Positions 48,301-62,694 of a DNA stretch of 64,000 nt are shown piece after piece. The first letter of the stretch is position 1; each line of letters opens with the position of its first letter. Location of the stretch: positions 11,993,690 to 12,057,689 of the forward strand of contig BROE01000013.1 in the NCBI GenBank assembly GCA_036571765.1, written 5' to 3'. The notes under the pieces were generated by a model. It saw only the letters and a program-made list of their open reading frames with translations, was not told the origin of the DNA and ran no database searches. This DNA is from Plecoglossus altivelis. Its lineage: Eukaryota > Chordata > Actinopteri > Osmeriformes > Plecoglossidae. The position numbers and the translations under genes were made by a program.

Positions 48301-51300
48301 GCAGGCAGATGATCGTGATGAAAGGCTGACACATTTTACATCATTAAAAACACTTTGTAACAGAATTAATGTTGCTGATAATTTTGTCAGAGGTGTGCAT
48401 TGTTTCTGCCCACACAAACTCTGAAGTAGTTATGTAATTGATTAGTGCACTGTGTAAATGGAGTCCAAAAGATGAAGCTTGATGTTTCCATTTGATCTTA
48501 TGGATTTTGAAATGAATATGTTGACCACATTTCCCTCTCAGCTGTCACAAACACACTATCTATTCATCATTGGAGACCTCTTAATACAAAATATATTTGG
48601 TTAAAGTATTAAATAATTTACTGTTTGTCATTTCCAGTAGCAACATATTCATAGAAGAATTGTGAATGTACCAGCAGAGGGAGCAAGGGACCACAAACAA
48701 ACTCACAAACACACAATGCAATCACAGTAAAAGTAAAGAAATGGTAACTGTGGAACTGGGGCTGAAGAAGCAAAGAGATTAAGAGAGGGCAGTCATTGGG
48801 ATAAACGTACAACTGATCATTCGCCCATGAAACAGGAAACAAAATCTTACTATGAATTCTAGTCTTACGGTCTATCGAGTCCGCAAACACCTCTCCATAG
48901 ATCATCCAGTAGGGCATGTAGAAGATGTTCCTGGCCAGGCGCCAGGTGGGCTCCTCATCAGGGTGAAGGATGGCCTGCCGGGCCACACCAAAGCTCATGA
49001 GCACCACCAGCATGATCACCACAAAGTACAGCATGTCAATCATCTGGAAGACAGGAAGAGGAACAGCCAAGATATCAGTTGTGGTACAAAAGAGTGACAA
49101 GACTGTTCTGGATGTGAGATATGGATATTACACTTCACTGAACCTCCCCCCTAAATAATTGAAAGTATTGTGTTTTTGATTATTAACATAACATAAGTTT
49201 TGTGTCTCAGGTCAATAAAAGGTTAGAAAAGCTAAATGAAAAAAAGACTGATCATGTCAAATCCATTTCTAGATCTTACCATTTTCCCAATCATCATGAC
49301 ATATGGTCCCAAGTACTTGTTGACCCCAAAGATGTCCAGAACACGGATGTACCAGAAGATGATGTCAATGCAGTAAATGACCCGGCCCCAACCCATGTAG
49401 GGCTCGCTCTGCAATCGCAGCATGAGGCCCAGAAGGAACACAGAGATGGCTACCAGGTCTGTTATATTCCAGTACTCCTCCAGCCACACGTTGATCTTCT
49501 GCTTCAGCTTACCTGGCTCAGACATCAGGATCTAGGAGACAAGAGAAAGGTCAGGGCTTCTGAGCCAGGAAAGCAATGTCCTGTGCCCACATCTAGTGTA
49601 GCTCTTATCTGAAAAACTATTTGAAGGTATCAGAAAGGGCCTTTTGCAACTTTACCTGTCTGACCTTTTCCAGTCCCAGAGTGATGATGTAAGAGATAAC
49701 GATACCCTCTTGCAAGGATGGCCAGCGTTCCATTTTCACCAAGATGATGTAGTTGTACAACATGAGGTATCCAAAGTAGGTTATCTATATATCAAATAAT
49801 ATCAAGTTCAGAAATAATCATCTCAAAATCCCCATATTTTGTCAAGGAACGTAAATCAAAAAAGATTGATGAAGATCATCTGACCTTTTGCATATTTAGC
49901 TCTACTTGCACTAGACTACAGAATGAGGGGTCATGTGCTTTAGTTTTCTTTGTAACAAAAGTTTACTTACAGTGTTGAACCAGAACTTGGTGAACGGGGT
50001 GTTGTAGAACTCATAAATCTTCCTTCCAATTGGAACTCTCCTCTGCTTCTTATGGCCTTCCTCTTCATCACCCTTCTTGGACACTGCATCAGTGTTGACA
50101 TCCTGAAATCACAGACACCTTATCAAAGTACACACCACAACACAGTGCACAAAAAATGAATAATTGCAGCTTCCACATGGTGGATATCCATTCACAAATA
50201 CCCTGCTGGATTTGGTGTCATCATCCTTCTCTTTGCCGTCCTCATTGTCTGATGAGGCGTGATACGTGGCTTCATCTCCAAGGCGGAAATCCAATAGTAG
50301 AATCGATGGTGGAAAAACGATTCCAAGAATGACCTGAGGACCAATGAATGAGAGAATTTTTGACATGTGAAACCTTAACTTGTGAATAGTACAGAATATC
50401 AGCCATTACAACACATCTGTTCATTGTCTGATTGCATCAATTGATTCTACTACTCCACTAAATCCATTGCATGAGTCAGTCAAACTCTCAAACAAACGGC
50501 ATCAATCAAACTGAAAGTATAGTAAAGAATATTCTCAAATATCACTCAAATATCTTAAATATCTCTCTTAAATAGGATCTCATCCTGTCTTCATCTCATG
50601 TGAGTAATCCCCTGGTGTGGCAATGTCAGAACACCACCCACCTTCAAACCATTGCTCTTTCCCATCCTCAGACAGCCCATCCACATGTCTGTCAGCAGCA
50701 TCTGACTGCAGGTGTGGGCGATGAAGTCTCTGTGTTTGGCAGCCACCGCCAGCTTCAGACAGGTGGAGTTGCTCCAGTTTTTCAGTTCATAGGTCAGAAG
50801 CTTCATTGCCACCTGCTCGTCATGTTTATAGGATTGGTCTAGGAGTTCATACGCAAGCTGGCCGAATTCCCTGGGAATCGATGATAAAGTATGTTGAGCT
50901 CATAGGTTAGGTCTACTAGTGGTCACTAATCAGCTGGTGGTGTGCTACAATTAAAGTCTACATCCTTTATCCTGAACTTAACAGAAGAGGATACAAAAGT
51001 TTTGAAATGACTACTCACTTGGAGTTGTTTTCCAGGTCTTGGAAAATGTCGTCTACAAGTTCACTCTGTGAAGACTCATGGGCCATCGCCTTGTAAAGCT
51101 TACAAGCGACCAAGGCTTTGGCCATGGCTTCCTCCCCTCTCTGCCATAGGAAAAGTGCCATCTTCTGGCGCTTCATCAGCACTGCCCAGACCATCAGTTC
51201 GTGGAAAGGGTACTGGAATCGGCTGACCTCAGGGTCGTCTACATCTATGTCGAGTTCCTCTTCTTTCTTCTTCTTATTTTTCTTGCCCTTGCCCTTTGGA

Positions 51301-54300
51301 CGTGGGTCATCATCCTAGTTTTGGAAAATGTGAATAGCAAATATTAACGGATATATTAGCATTGTGATGAAATCCATTTACAGTTTAGTTGAGCAACATT
51401 CACCAAAATATTAAAAGACAAACCTCCATTCCCAGCAGTTTTAAAGCTTTTGGCTGAAAAGGTAGGAAAATACAAAGGGTATCAAATACATTTTATGTGT
51501 CAAGTAGGTATAGAAACCGAAGTAAATACTGATATAATTTTATTTGAGGGTTTTATTGAAGGAAAAAAACTCCATACTCTTTTCAAGCCATATAGATTGT
51601 TGTAAAGGGTGCGGAAGCTCTTCCTGGTGTAGTTACAGCGATAAGCTCCACCCATGAGGAACTCCAGGACCAGACCAATGTCGATCAAGGTAATCTGGTA
51701 ATCAGGTGGAAGATTTCCCTGCCATAAAATCCAGTAGATTATCAATTATCATTAAAACATTTATGGTTGGCTCTTGATTCAGCAGATCAATTCATCAATG
51801 TAAATTATTACAATGGTTGAAAGGAGGAAAAAAGCACCTTTTTTACATCCCTGACGACAAAGTGGAGTGTGTTTGTTGGTCCCAACCTCTGGAAAGTACA
51901 ATGATAAACATATATTTAAAGACATTTTATAGAACATAAAATATGTATTTAAAATACATAACTGTGAAATACAGTATACTGTATTTAATAGAATGCACAC
52001 CGAAAGCTCATATGTTTATAAATGGTGACCCAAATATCATATTTCCATTTTCATTAGACTGCACGTTTTGTACCTCTTTAGTTTAAGTGCACTTTACTGT
52101 AGCAGATTAAGATGATCCCAACCCTCTTTATGCAAAGGTTAAATGACAACATAATAGTATGGAAAATGTAAACCAGGGGCAGATTTTAAAACATTGTGGA
52201 AAAAATAGAAAAGGAAAAACTGGAGGTTAAAGTGGAAGCTTTAATGGATGTTAACTGCAATATAATTTTCCTTCGTCAACAAGCTTTTCATTCATACCTT
52301 TCACATTTTTGTTTCATAGAAAGTTGCAACTGCAATTTCAAAGCCACAGAGATTTACCAAGCGAGGTGTCTAGCTCACCGTATTGTACAGTTCCTCCAGT
52401 CGAGGAATAGTGAGAAAATGGTGAATGTTGACCCCGTTCTCAATCAGCAGCTTCACAAAATCCACCCTGTCCAATACAAGTGCATCCATCATGGCCTGCT
52501 CCAGAGAGTTCACCTAAATGATGAAAAACGGTCCAAACTTAACACAGCATGTCATGTCTGTCTGACAAACGTGTCTTTGTCACATCCAGATAAATTAATT
52601 GAATGGACAAAGCAGGTTCCGGCATCTGACCCTTTAATTCTAAATCAATGAAGGCGGCGTTGAAATGAAGCTTTGAAGGAATGACTGATCTCACCAGTGT
52701 AACCCCTACATGCCTCCCCAGTATAGATATAACATCCTTAACCAGTATAAAAGTACTTACACAGCATGATAAAAGTTAGTAGCATCAGAAGCTTAGCCTA
52801 TCCTGTTGTATTGTCTTATAAGGGCAGTGCACTTAATGTTCATCTTGTGTTTCCTGTTGTCAATCATATTGGTGATTGCCTCTGAAGGAGTTTTACCCAG
52901 TTAAGCAGCTCTAATTTCCTGGGATCAGTCTCTACAGGGGGCTCAGGTTTGGTCTTGCCACCTTTGCCCTTCTTGCCACGGGCTTTTCCCTTCCCTCCTC
53001 GGGGTGCGGCTGCTGGACTCTTGGGGCGGTCCTGTGATGCGGCGTTGGTGGGCAGGGCACTCACAGGCTGTAAGTGGGAGTAGGAACATTTGTCATGTCA
53101 CTAATTGTGTTCTGTGAGTATATGTCTGCATTCCCAAGCTCTTGGTCTTCCCACTTACAGGCCAGTGGTGTCCGTAGACAAAGATCTGGCTGCGAGCGAT
53201 ATCCACTCTGTTCCAGGCCAGGGCCAAACTCAGCTGGTCTGGGGCTGAGGCATTAGTGCCTAAAATCAAGAAAACCAAATCTGTTTAGTTGTTTTCCAAC
53301 GATTCATGTTTTATCCAATATATCACAATGTTTACCTGTATTTAACTCATGTTTAACTTTCATTATTCACCAAACATGTTAGATGTTGCTTTCAGCAGTT
53401 TCAAAGTTAATGGCAATTGTATTATAAATGTCTGTGATATTTAGTGTAAATATACTGTGCATGTAGCTTATTTCAATATACCTTTCAGTAAAGCAGTCAA
53501 AATGGACATCTCAATGTCCTGCTGTCCTTCTGAGCCCATACGAAACACTGTAATCTACATAAAAATAGAAATATTTACTTATGGGTTACTAATATTACAA
53601 TATTAAGGGAACGTTTGTCAGTTTATTTTGTGGGGTGAAGTTGGAATCATTTTGCATTTTCATATTTTCATGCCTACAGTTTGTCAGGTGGAACCAATAA
53701 CATTAACAAGATTTTTAAATCTCTACCTAAACAACCATTCCTTGTTTGCTAATACTATAACTGAAAGAAGTCAGACAAACCATTGTCCAGTGAGCAATGC
53801 AACCACTCAGTAGACGAGCAGTCCGTATTGCATTGTGCATTGTGTCCTGAACAGAACCAACCCTTGTCAGTTATTGACCAACACTGCAGCACACTCAAAC
53901 TGTGAAGGGCAGGCCAATGTCTCTTGACTTGATAAGAGTGTCTCTCTTGGAGGTGCAACAGACACCCAATGTATTCAAACTGCAGTGGTGTCACCTGACA
54001 GTTTCTAAAGTTGTTCAAATGCAGCCTTGTGGTTAACATCTGGTACTACAAATCTGTCATTCACATGAGCCTCATAAATAACTGATGATAAACTGCAGCA
54101 CTTTCATTTTGTGCATTAGGATTCCCTCATTAGGACCAGAATAAAATCCTTTAACCTCACCTCCTTTGTGTTTAACTCAATGTATATTTTTCATTAATAC
54201 ATAGACAATACATGAATCTATGTGTAATTCAGTGGTTGATTATAAGTGGACTTTCAATCAACCTGTGTACTGGTATTTGTGGCCTCCAGCTGTTGATAAA

Positions 54301-57300
54301 AATAGACGCAGTGGATTGTGAGATTAAGCGAAACACAGGGCTACGAACAGTGATTGTGGAAACAATGGAAAATCCCATTTAAGCTGTAAAGATTACTCAG
54401 TGTACTTATATACTGCCAGCCAACATTGGTGACAGTGATAGAAATAACCATTAAAAAGAAAATTTATGTCAGAAGAGATTCTAGAATCCTGACATCCATA
54501 TGGTGAGTGAAAGGCAAGGGAAGTTCTTTAAGTATGGGGTAATGCAGTACAGTTCACTGGGATATTACACTGGAGAAGGAAAGGTGGAAAGGAAAGGTGC
54601 AATGGTGATGCAAGGGTTATGGTAAGGGAATGTTTTAATGTTCATGGATTTTGTTTTATGTTAATGTTCATAATATACTTGCAGTTCAAAGTAGTGCAAC
54701 ATTGGTGCGCTACTGTATTGTATTACCATGTTTTAGTATTGTATTGTAACACTTTGATAATTTAGAATATTTAGAGAGATGGAAGTTTTATGGATGGACA
54801 ATGACACATAAATGACAGTGCAAGATGACATGATTGAATGGTTGTTTTATTGATCATAGACACATGAAACAAAACATTTATTGTCCTAAAATAGTCTATC
54901 GATTTCCACTAAAATATTTGGTCAAATTATTACTGAGATTGCATTGTTAAAAAGTGCTGTTCACCTTGCAGGAATGAGCAGAAGTCCTGTGAATGTTGTT
55001 GCAGACTCACCAGTTCTCTTTTCTTCATACACTCCATGACCATGAGGAAGATTTGCTGGGCCTGGCTGCGGTTGTAGTTAAAGGTCTTCTGGATGGTCAC
55101 CAGAAGCTGGTCTCTCACATTATCACTCACCAAACTGTGAGGAGAACAGACATGGACAATGAATACCACCTCTTGGACTAGACTCTGTGTCTGCAATTTG
55201 ACACAGTAATTCTACAGTGTGATGGAAACAGAACATACGACAGATGAGAACATGAGATACAAGCACATATACAGTTCTTACCCATCCTCCTCTGAGTATC
55301 TGTGGGCAAAGGAAATTATGTCAGATGCCCTTCCACTGCCGTCACACACAACCACTGGAACTGGAGGGTCCTCCCTCAAACTCTCAAGTACGATTGCGAT
55401 CACATTGGGTCCCCCTTCCAGAATCAGACACACCAAAGGGACCCCTTGGCCCAGACCTAGCAAAGCCAGATAAAGACATGTTATGATAGCACAGACTAAA
55501 CCTACGTTGGTGTACAGAAGAAAAAACATGGAGGCCAATTTTCAAGGGTAGTATTTAATGTGCACTGGTATTACATAGCTTTTGCAGGTTTCTAGAAAAG
55601 TTGAAGTCAGTGGTGACAGCTGAGCATCCCTTTGCGGTCCCTGCCTTATCACTAGCTCCAGGCATAGGATGACAAAGGGAAACCCACAGGTCACATAAGG
55701 GTCACATCCTCAGGCACTTCGGGCTACATCAAACCCTCTCTTCGTAGCACATTTAAATGACCACATTTCAATTGCATTGAAATGTTAATGTTTCTAACCT
55801 AGCGGAATCACATCTTCTGTCAGCTTCAGTTGATGCAGCCTTGTTAAACTTTAAATACAACACCAAAGGCTACAAGAAGATCCTCAAACCCCAGATATTT
55901 TTTGTTCAGATGGTTGAAACCTGTATCCTGTGGGTGGACCTACGTGTGTTGATCTTCTGCAGCGATATGTGTTTCTCCAATTGTCGACGAAGCCTGACCT
56001 CAGCTCCATACTTTCCACACGTCCCATTGTCTGCCAGAATGAAGTGTGAATGACTGCTGTTCAAGACCGATAGCTTGCTGAGAGGGTTGGACATGGTCTG
56101 GTATGGCCTGGTTACCTGTGTGGAAAGAGGGGAACTTTTGAATGAGTAGATAAACTTGAGTGTTGCTAAAAATATCATTTTCGGATGAGTAAACTTTTAA
56201 AAATGTTTCTGCAGGGTCATTACAGCTTCCAATATTATAGAACCAACTGTGAGAGGATTAATAAACATTGCATATATGTTCCTTTCAGTTCCCCTTGACT
56301 TACATCTCTGCCAATGAGATCCTCCTTGTTCTCTACAATGCCCCAAGGTGCAATCCCAATGGCACAGACCTTCCCTCTGGACTTTGAAGAGTGGTCTTTC
56401 AAAGCATCTCCAACATGGCGAATTACTCCTGTGATGCAAAGCAAAGGTTTATGTCAATAGAAAATACCATTTTAGACTAATTCAACAACACATTATTAAG
56501 AATACACAAATTCTTTAGCCAATCATTATTTTTCATCGTATGTGTTAGCACATCACTGTATTTCAACTGTCACTTTTCAGATGACTACTTAACTAACAGT
56601 AATATTATGTTGTCTGATTATCTGTCGGCCACTCACCAGTGCTGACTCCACCAGTAAAGATCCAGGCTCCTGTGGTAACTGCAGCCTTAATCAAGCCTTT
56701 TCCAAACACTTGCTTCAGTTTAGGCTGCAAGTCAAAGTTCTGGAGGCCCCCGTGGACAGAGATGACAAGTGTGGGAAGCTCTAGTTGCCAGTCTTTCACC
56801 ATCAGATGAAGTAAGTTGTCTGGTTTGGAGTCATAGGCCACACGGATGTACTTCAGAAAAAAGACAGAACAAACAGATTGCTATCAGAACAAAACAATTG
56901 CATGAAGCAGAAGTGAGTTTTATTGGAAGCCTTGATCTTCTGTCTTATGTTGATATTATTATAATAAAGTAAAATAAATTGAACTACATCCAGAAGTTAT
57001 GACACTGCTGCACATGGACTTGTAAATCGACACATTCATAAATAATGACTAGAGTTTGAAAAGGGCACTTGGTGTTTTTGCGCTTTACCATGGCCTTGTT
57101 GGCGTGGCCTCCCCCCTGAAACTCAATGACGCCATAGGCATCAGTTGGGGTAGCCAAAGTGTGTTTGAGGACCGACCATCGCTCATGAGAGACCTCCACC
57201 AGCTGGCTGCTTTCCTCTGAGGCCTTGTTGGTGGCTCCAGGTAGAATGGCTACATGCTGGTTCACCATCTGACCACAGCTGCACCTAAGGCCGACCGAGA

Positions 57301-60300
57301 AGCAATGAAATGTGTAGGAGTGTAAAAAAATACATGTAGCGTTGAGGTCTAGGGTGCAACTGCACTTGATTTAAATAGCTAAATTCATGCAAGAGCTACT
57401 GATAATTCAGTTTGAGATGCAATTCATTGAATGAGAAACAGCTTGTGTTCGTAAAACGCATCATTCAGAATAAATGTCAATGATGAATGACCAAGCTAAG
57501 TATCATTCGTAAAAACCAGATAATGATCTAGTGAAAAGCTTTTACTGCTGTCACCATGCAGCCTTGAGCCTTCATACAGCAAAAAGCTGATCTTACATCT
57601 CTTTTTTGGGTGAGATTTAAGTTCAAAGATAGTCAGCATTTTTGATGGATTTCATCCACTTTATGCTTTATTGTTGATACAATTCGTCATTAGAAAATGG
57701 GGAGTAGTTTATTAGTCTGTGGCAGTTTGAAAGTACAAAGCTACTTGTTCCATTATTTTTTTCCACCTCACCAAATATTCCTAGATAGAAAATGAAATAG
57801 CAAGGGAGTCAATTGCATAATATAAGTACAAAAAATACCTGTTTGGCTCTTTGCTGGGAATGATTTGGGTACATTCCCGTTTTTGGAAGGTCCTTTCGAT
57901 CCAAACCTTTTGGGCCTGCCGTAAAGAAAAAAAGAGATTAATGATTAAACTTAATTTGTAAAATGCAAAAATGTACAAAGGGACAATATTTTCACAACAA
58001 ATGCACGTATGTTACATTTCAGAAAATATATGTAAAGTATGTCTCTTCTGTCCCATAAACTGACGATTGTCTTCGGAATGCATCAAAGCTTTTCACATCA
58101 AACGGCATCAGTTTCCCCCCGATTTTAGACCGTGCAAATGTGCCTCTCCAGTCACTGTGAGAAAGGTGTTTTCTCTTACACAAGTACCACATTTCTCAGT
58201 TTTTGATGAGCTAAATCCTCTTACGTGGGGACTGCACCTAATGCTGCAGAACAGAGCAGGCTAAAAACTCTCCACCATTCTAAGGCAACAGTGCGTGAAT
58301 GAAAGGGTGGTGTTACAGCCAGATGCTTGCAATGACTTATTTTGACTTGATTGTGCTGTAATGATTAGGCATGCACTCTAAGCCATGAACATTAGCCAGT
58401 ATTGTAAAGCACTTGAGAAATACATTCATTTCAGATAGCTGTATATATAACACAAGAACTAACCAGTACTAGTCACATGTTCAAATTAATTTTTACATTT
58501 TTTAATATATTACATGTTTCTATAGTAATAACGAATCATTCGATTTAAATTTCTTGTTCAATTGCAGCAGAATGAGTGAAAGTAAACTCATGTATTAAAC
58601 AAATGTATATGAATCAACTTAATGGTATGTTTTCAATTTGACCACCAAATTTCATGCATATCTCAATATTTAAAGACACAAATTTAAATTTTTATGAAGA
58701 TGGTTAAAATGATCACTTCATAAAAGTAAAAAAAAAACATCCCCAAGGTGAAAAACTAATCAATAATGTTTTTTTAAAATGTTGTGTAACTCGGAGGAAA
58801 ACAATCGGAGATATGCAGTCTAAACTTTGTTGTAGAGGAGAAATTGAGCAAAAACCCAACTTCCAGTCCCAGCTCGCCAGCTTGTAAAACCTGTTGCGAT
58901 TGTGGACACACTGGTGATATATAACCTTTTACCCAATCAGATGAAAATAATTAATTAACGAAAATAAATAGCATTTTCCTTTACCAAAAAACATCCATTC
59001 ATAGTTTGTTTTAAAAAAAAAAAAAGTAATTATTGGACAACCAATCAAGAACTGTCCCAAAATGCTAAAAGAGACCTGTTATATTCAGTACAGTACAGCA
59101 TTAGATCACCAGTCAACTCAGGTTTAAATTATTTGTTGAAATGTTTCACAGTTGTATCAATTCAAGAAACATTTACGAAAGCAAGCAGACATCAATATTC
59201 CACCAAAATATAATGCATAGTAAACCCTAAATTCAAAAGTTTGTATTAAGATGCAATTAAAATCATAAAAGCCACTGGAATACTTACTGTTCACCCAACA
59301 GGAACACACCATGAGTCACTCTGCAAGTCTAACTCAACACTAGTGAGAAGCAAGAACTCAGCACTCTGTTCCCACTAGACCTCCAAGCCCAATGAAGTCC
59401 ACTAGACATGAAACTACATCACTTTATGGAGCTGGGTTCATATGATGAGCATGTGAGCAGGCTCTTTGTTCAAGCAAGTCTTATGACTCCAGTTCAAGGT
59501 AATCCTTTTGGGAGTCCCATGACCCATCTTCTTGCACACAGGGTATTTTCATCCTTGGCTGGAATGAGGCACAACAAATCTACTTTGAGAACCAACCCCC
59601 CTTTTCCAGTCCAAATCTCTCTCCCTTAGTGAACTTTCCTCTAAGCATCTCGCCTTTCTGGCACTACAACTGCTAATTGTCTAGATGTAACACTTGGATA
59701 AGATAAGGGAAAGGAAGTCTAAACAGATGAATAAAGACAGAGAGAGAACAATAAAAAGAAGGACAAAAGCCCCGTAATGTTTTATATTTGAATGTCATAC
59801 CCCCTACTGCTCTTCTTGAACTCTATTTGCATAATTGAGAGAATTGGACTCTGGAACATTTTGAAAGGGTCTCTTGTTGTAAATTGACCGAGGCAACTGG
59901 TGAATGTTTTTTTTTAGCTGCTGTATGATGTATAAATCTTTTGTCAAATTATGTTGTCCTTAGGTACTTTTGAGGTTGTGCATTTTTGCACGGCAGTATA
60001 TCTACACACAAGCATCACATGTGCTCCAACAACACCACTTTTACATGTAGTTAAGTTGTCGCTACGTAACTGCATGTGTCATTAACATTAAGAAAAAGAA
60101 CAACATAATTTCACTTATTTTACGAACCAGAAGCTGCTAGTAAAGTGAAGGACATTCTTTGAAAAATAGCCAAGCAGATTATAACATGTACCCTCTCCCC
60201 CTGTGCTACAGGAGCAGTACTTAAAGCTTGTTTTAACTGCTGAGCTGTTGCAAGACGTGGGTCCTATGAATAGGATTAGCTTCAGTTTTAAGAAATTAAC

Positions 60301-62694
60301 GGAATTCACTTTTAACAAACACAATGCACAGTATTTGTTTAATAAGGGGCAAAACATTTTTGCGATGACTACTGAGTTCAAGAGAACAATAGACAAAGGA
60401 CACTTTTTTGATTAGAAGTAAATAGGATTGAAGTTATTGGGATTTAGACTTTGACTAGAGATTATTAGCACTTGTAAAGGAACAAAATGTTTTGTTAACA
60501 AACTGAAACAAAAAATTGAGACGCCTAAATAGCATCTGGACCTATGAATGAATATACACAGTATATGCGTAACACATTGCTCCAGATGTCATGAGACTCT
60601 ACAAGGTTTGTGGCTATGGTGGCAAAGTACAATTGAATTACATCAAATCCATGAAGAAAACTCCCTCCCCCCTTGCCACCGTCCATGCAGTTTGTGACAC
60701 TCTGTTATCCAAATAGGCATGTTCAAATTTCTGCAGAAGACCTTTGTAAGAAATTAGTTATAGAAGGCACAAAATACTTTGGGTGTGTCTAAGATGCAAC
60801 TGGTGGCATCTGAGATATCTTCTCAAGATAATGATTTCACAGCTGTGTGTTTTCCAAGCCTATAAAGACCCTGATTGTCTTCTTTGGGGCCGGAAAAAGC
60901 AGGGAGTCAGTCACATGAGGCCAACATGCCGTAGATTAGCCCTGAAATTGTATCAGGTGGTCTTGAAGACTAAAAGTCTGTGAGGGTAAGGAATGCTGCA
61001 ATGGCTGATGGAATACTTGTGCTTAAGCTTTTTCCATGTTTACTTTCTTTTACTCCAAAATCGAGATAATTTACACTCTGATCAACTAACAGTATTAAAA
61101 TATTGTATGACATAGCTGTTGTATTAGTATTTCGGGGATATCAAAATCATAGATTGTTTCACATATTTTCAATCATTAGAATTTGGATAGAAGATGACCA
61201 ACAAATGTGGTTTGGTGCCAGCTACCGCCTGAGTATCTGCTTAAATGCTCTGTTTAGATCACTCCCTGTTGTATTTGAGCGCAGTCTAGGAGTCCATTTT
61301 ATACATTGGAGATGATGGTAAAATCCCTCAAATGCGTGGTTATGCTTTAATGGGTTTTCTCAGCCTTGCGGGTGAAGTTATACAATCCCGCATGACCATT
61401 CTGCATACACAAGGGAAACAGAAACAAAGTCATACTTACTGATTCTTAATGTACTGTATGAATCATGTTGAGTCTTAACCTTTAAAAATGTTTTACTGAT
61501 GCAAGTCAGAGAAAATGAGGCATGGAATACTTTGCACCCAGAAACACAGGAAGCCAAACAAACCAACATTTTAACCCTGTTTTGTCTCTGCTTGGTCATT
61601 TTTGTCTATTCTTCAGTCTTTAATCTACGTATCAAACTCAGTATTTGCCATGCACGGGGTGGAGCATTATTTTTGTACATTAATCACATGAAAGCGAGGC
61701 ACATAAAAACAATACAAGAATGAATCTGGGTCAGATTGTGGAACTCTCTCCACCCTTTCTCCCAGATTAACATGTAGTACTCAAATCACATCCTAGCATG
61801 GTAGCCTTCTGTTGGTTACTTCCTGCCTGGAAGCGCTTTTACAGGGGGAGACCCAGGACAGTCACGTTCATCACTAAAAGTGTTGACACAATCCACTTGC
61901 TGAAGGCAGGCACAGCACTACACCAACAGTAGTTTCAGAAAGCTACTGCACTACGTTTAAATAATGTCCGGCAAAGACACTTCACATACACATTATGTAC
62001 CATTTAAATGTGTGGCAAGACCTGGCTAAAGGAAATTCATTAAAGCCTTCATCTATATGGTATGCACTCGACCTGGTGAGTGACCAGGGTGCTCTGTATA
62101 GTAAAAAAAACAATGTAGTTATATAGGAACTGCTTAGGCTTTTCTGCAATTTAGCAATGAAATTTATCAAACATTTAAAATTTGGCAAGGGGGAGACGTA
62201 GGTAAATGAATATTAACATTGATCTTGTTTTGGTTACTTATCAGTCAGCTGTTCCTTAACAAGATTACTCATTATACCCCTCCACCATTTTCTGCCTATT
62301 TACACTATTATAATAATCTCTACTGTTGACAATGAATAGGATTTAAATACATAAGCTTTTTTGAACAGGTATTGCCATGTACTTTATCTTATTGAAAATG
62401 GTTGCCAAATGTATGTTGCACATTGTACATTTATATTCGTTGTACATTTTAGTCACGCACTGTCAAAATTATTGTCATAAAATAGAATGGTACTTCCAAA
62501 GCAAATTTCCCTCAAAATCTTTGATCACCTGTTGAACACTTTCCAAACATAGTAATACCTACTGATCAACACACCCCAGGCATGGGGATTTTGCTTACCT
62601 TCTGAGACCCGGAACTTGAGGAGGAGCGCTTGATGGAGGCCCGTTTGATGGACCCACTGGTCCCTCTCCTCCCTCCCAAGCCCCTGAACTCCAT
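45383..62694 (-). CDS. trpm1: Transient receptor potential cation channel, melastatin 1
   Basis: Twenty-seven coding exons: 62694-62599, 57915-57839, 57284-57089, 56850-56637, 56428-56304, 56115-55944, 55456-55282, 55134-55011, 53554-53482, 53259-53159, 53067-52897, 52513-52379, 51888-51838, 51718-51578, 51453-51424, 51314-51019, 50870-50642, 50333-50202, 50102-49971, 49784-49656, 49531-49280, 49043-48869, 48000-47980, 47807-47663, 47448-47246, 47050-46918, 46643-45383. Phases close to 1662 aa. Domains: MHR region (about 33-700), Lys-rich linkers (about 465-500 and 635-650), S1-S4 (about 885-1000), S5 (1018-1043), pore around YMPYWMIYGEVFA, S6 (about 1105-1130), TRP helix QVWKFQRYQL, coiled coil (about 1205-1290), and a variable 370-residue tail. 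TRPM1 is the cation channel behind the retinal ON-bipolar response and is expressed in pigment cells. The tail motif PSLRSMSLNTNPRK, the absence of an alpha-kinase and the intronic miR-204 separate it from TRPM6/7. TRPM3 was rejected on the tail and chromosome-15 neighbours. Confidence 0.97.
55613..55694 (-). ncRNA. mir204: miR-204 precursor hairpin in trpm1 intron 6
   Basis: The minus strand at 55681-55660 is a full-length match to mature vertebrate miR-204-5p (seed TCCCTTT, ending CCTATGCCT). A complementary 3p arm containing GCAAAGGGATGC lies at about 55645-55622, separated by a roughly 14-nt loop. The flanks also pair (GTGAC at 55694-55690 with GTCAC at 55617-55613), so the stem extends beyond the mature arms as in animal precursors. 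It lies in sense orientation within the trpm1 intron between exons 6 and 7. TRPM3 hosts miR-204 and mammalian TRPM1 hosts miR-211 at the equivalent place. Family targets include MITF and other eye and pigment genes. Confidence 0.97.
57916..62598 (-). other. trpm1: trpm1 coding intron 1 (4.7 kb)
   Basis: No further coding exon was recognised. The interval is AT-rich with no long open frame. It contains GTCACATGA at 60910-60918, whose reverse complement TCATGTGAC matches the M-box/CLEAR-type E-box bound by MITF/TFE factors, and a second TCACATGA at 61683-61690. An alternative first exon cannot be excluded. Confidence 0.5.

Noticed and set aside
52196..52651. A 151-codon plus-strand frame
   Set aside because: It is largely antisense to trpm1 exon 12 and flanking intron; no recognisable product.
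45383..62694. TRPM3 or TRPM6/7 as the identity of the channel gene
   Set aside because: There is no alpha-kinase domain, the tail carries the TRPM1-like PSLRSMSL block, and the neighbours are human chromosome 15 genes.
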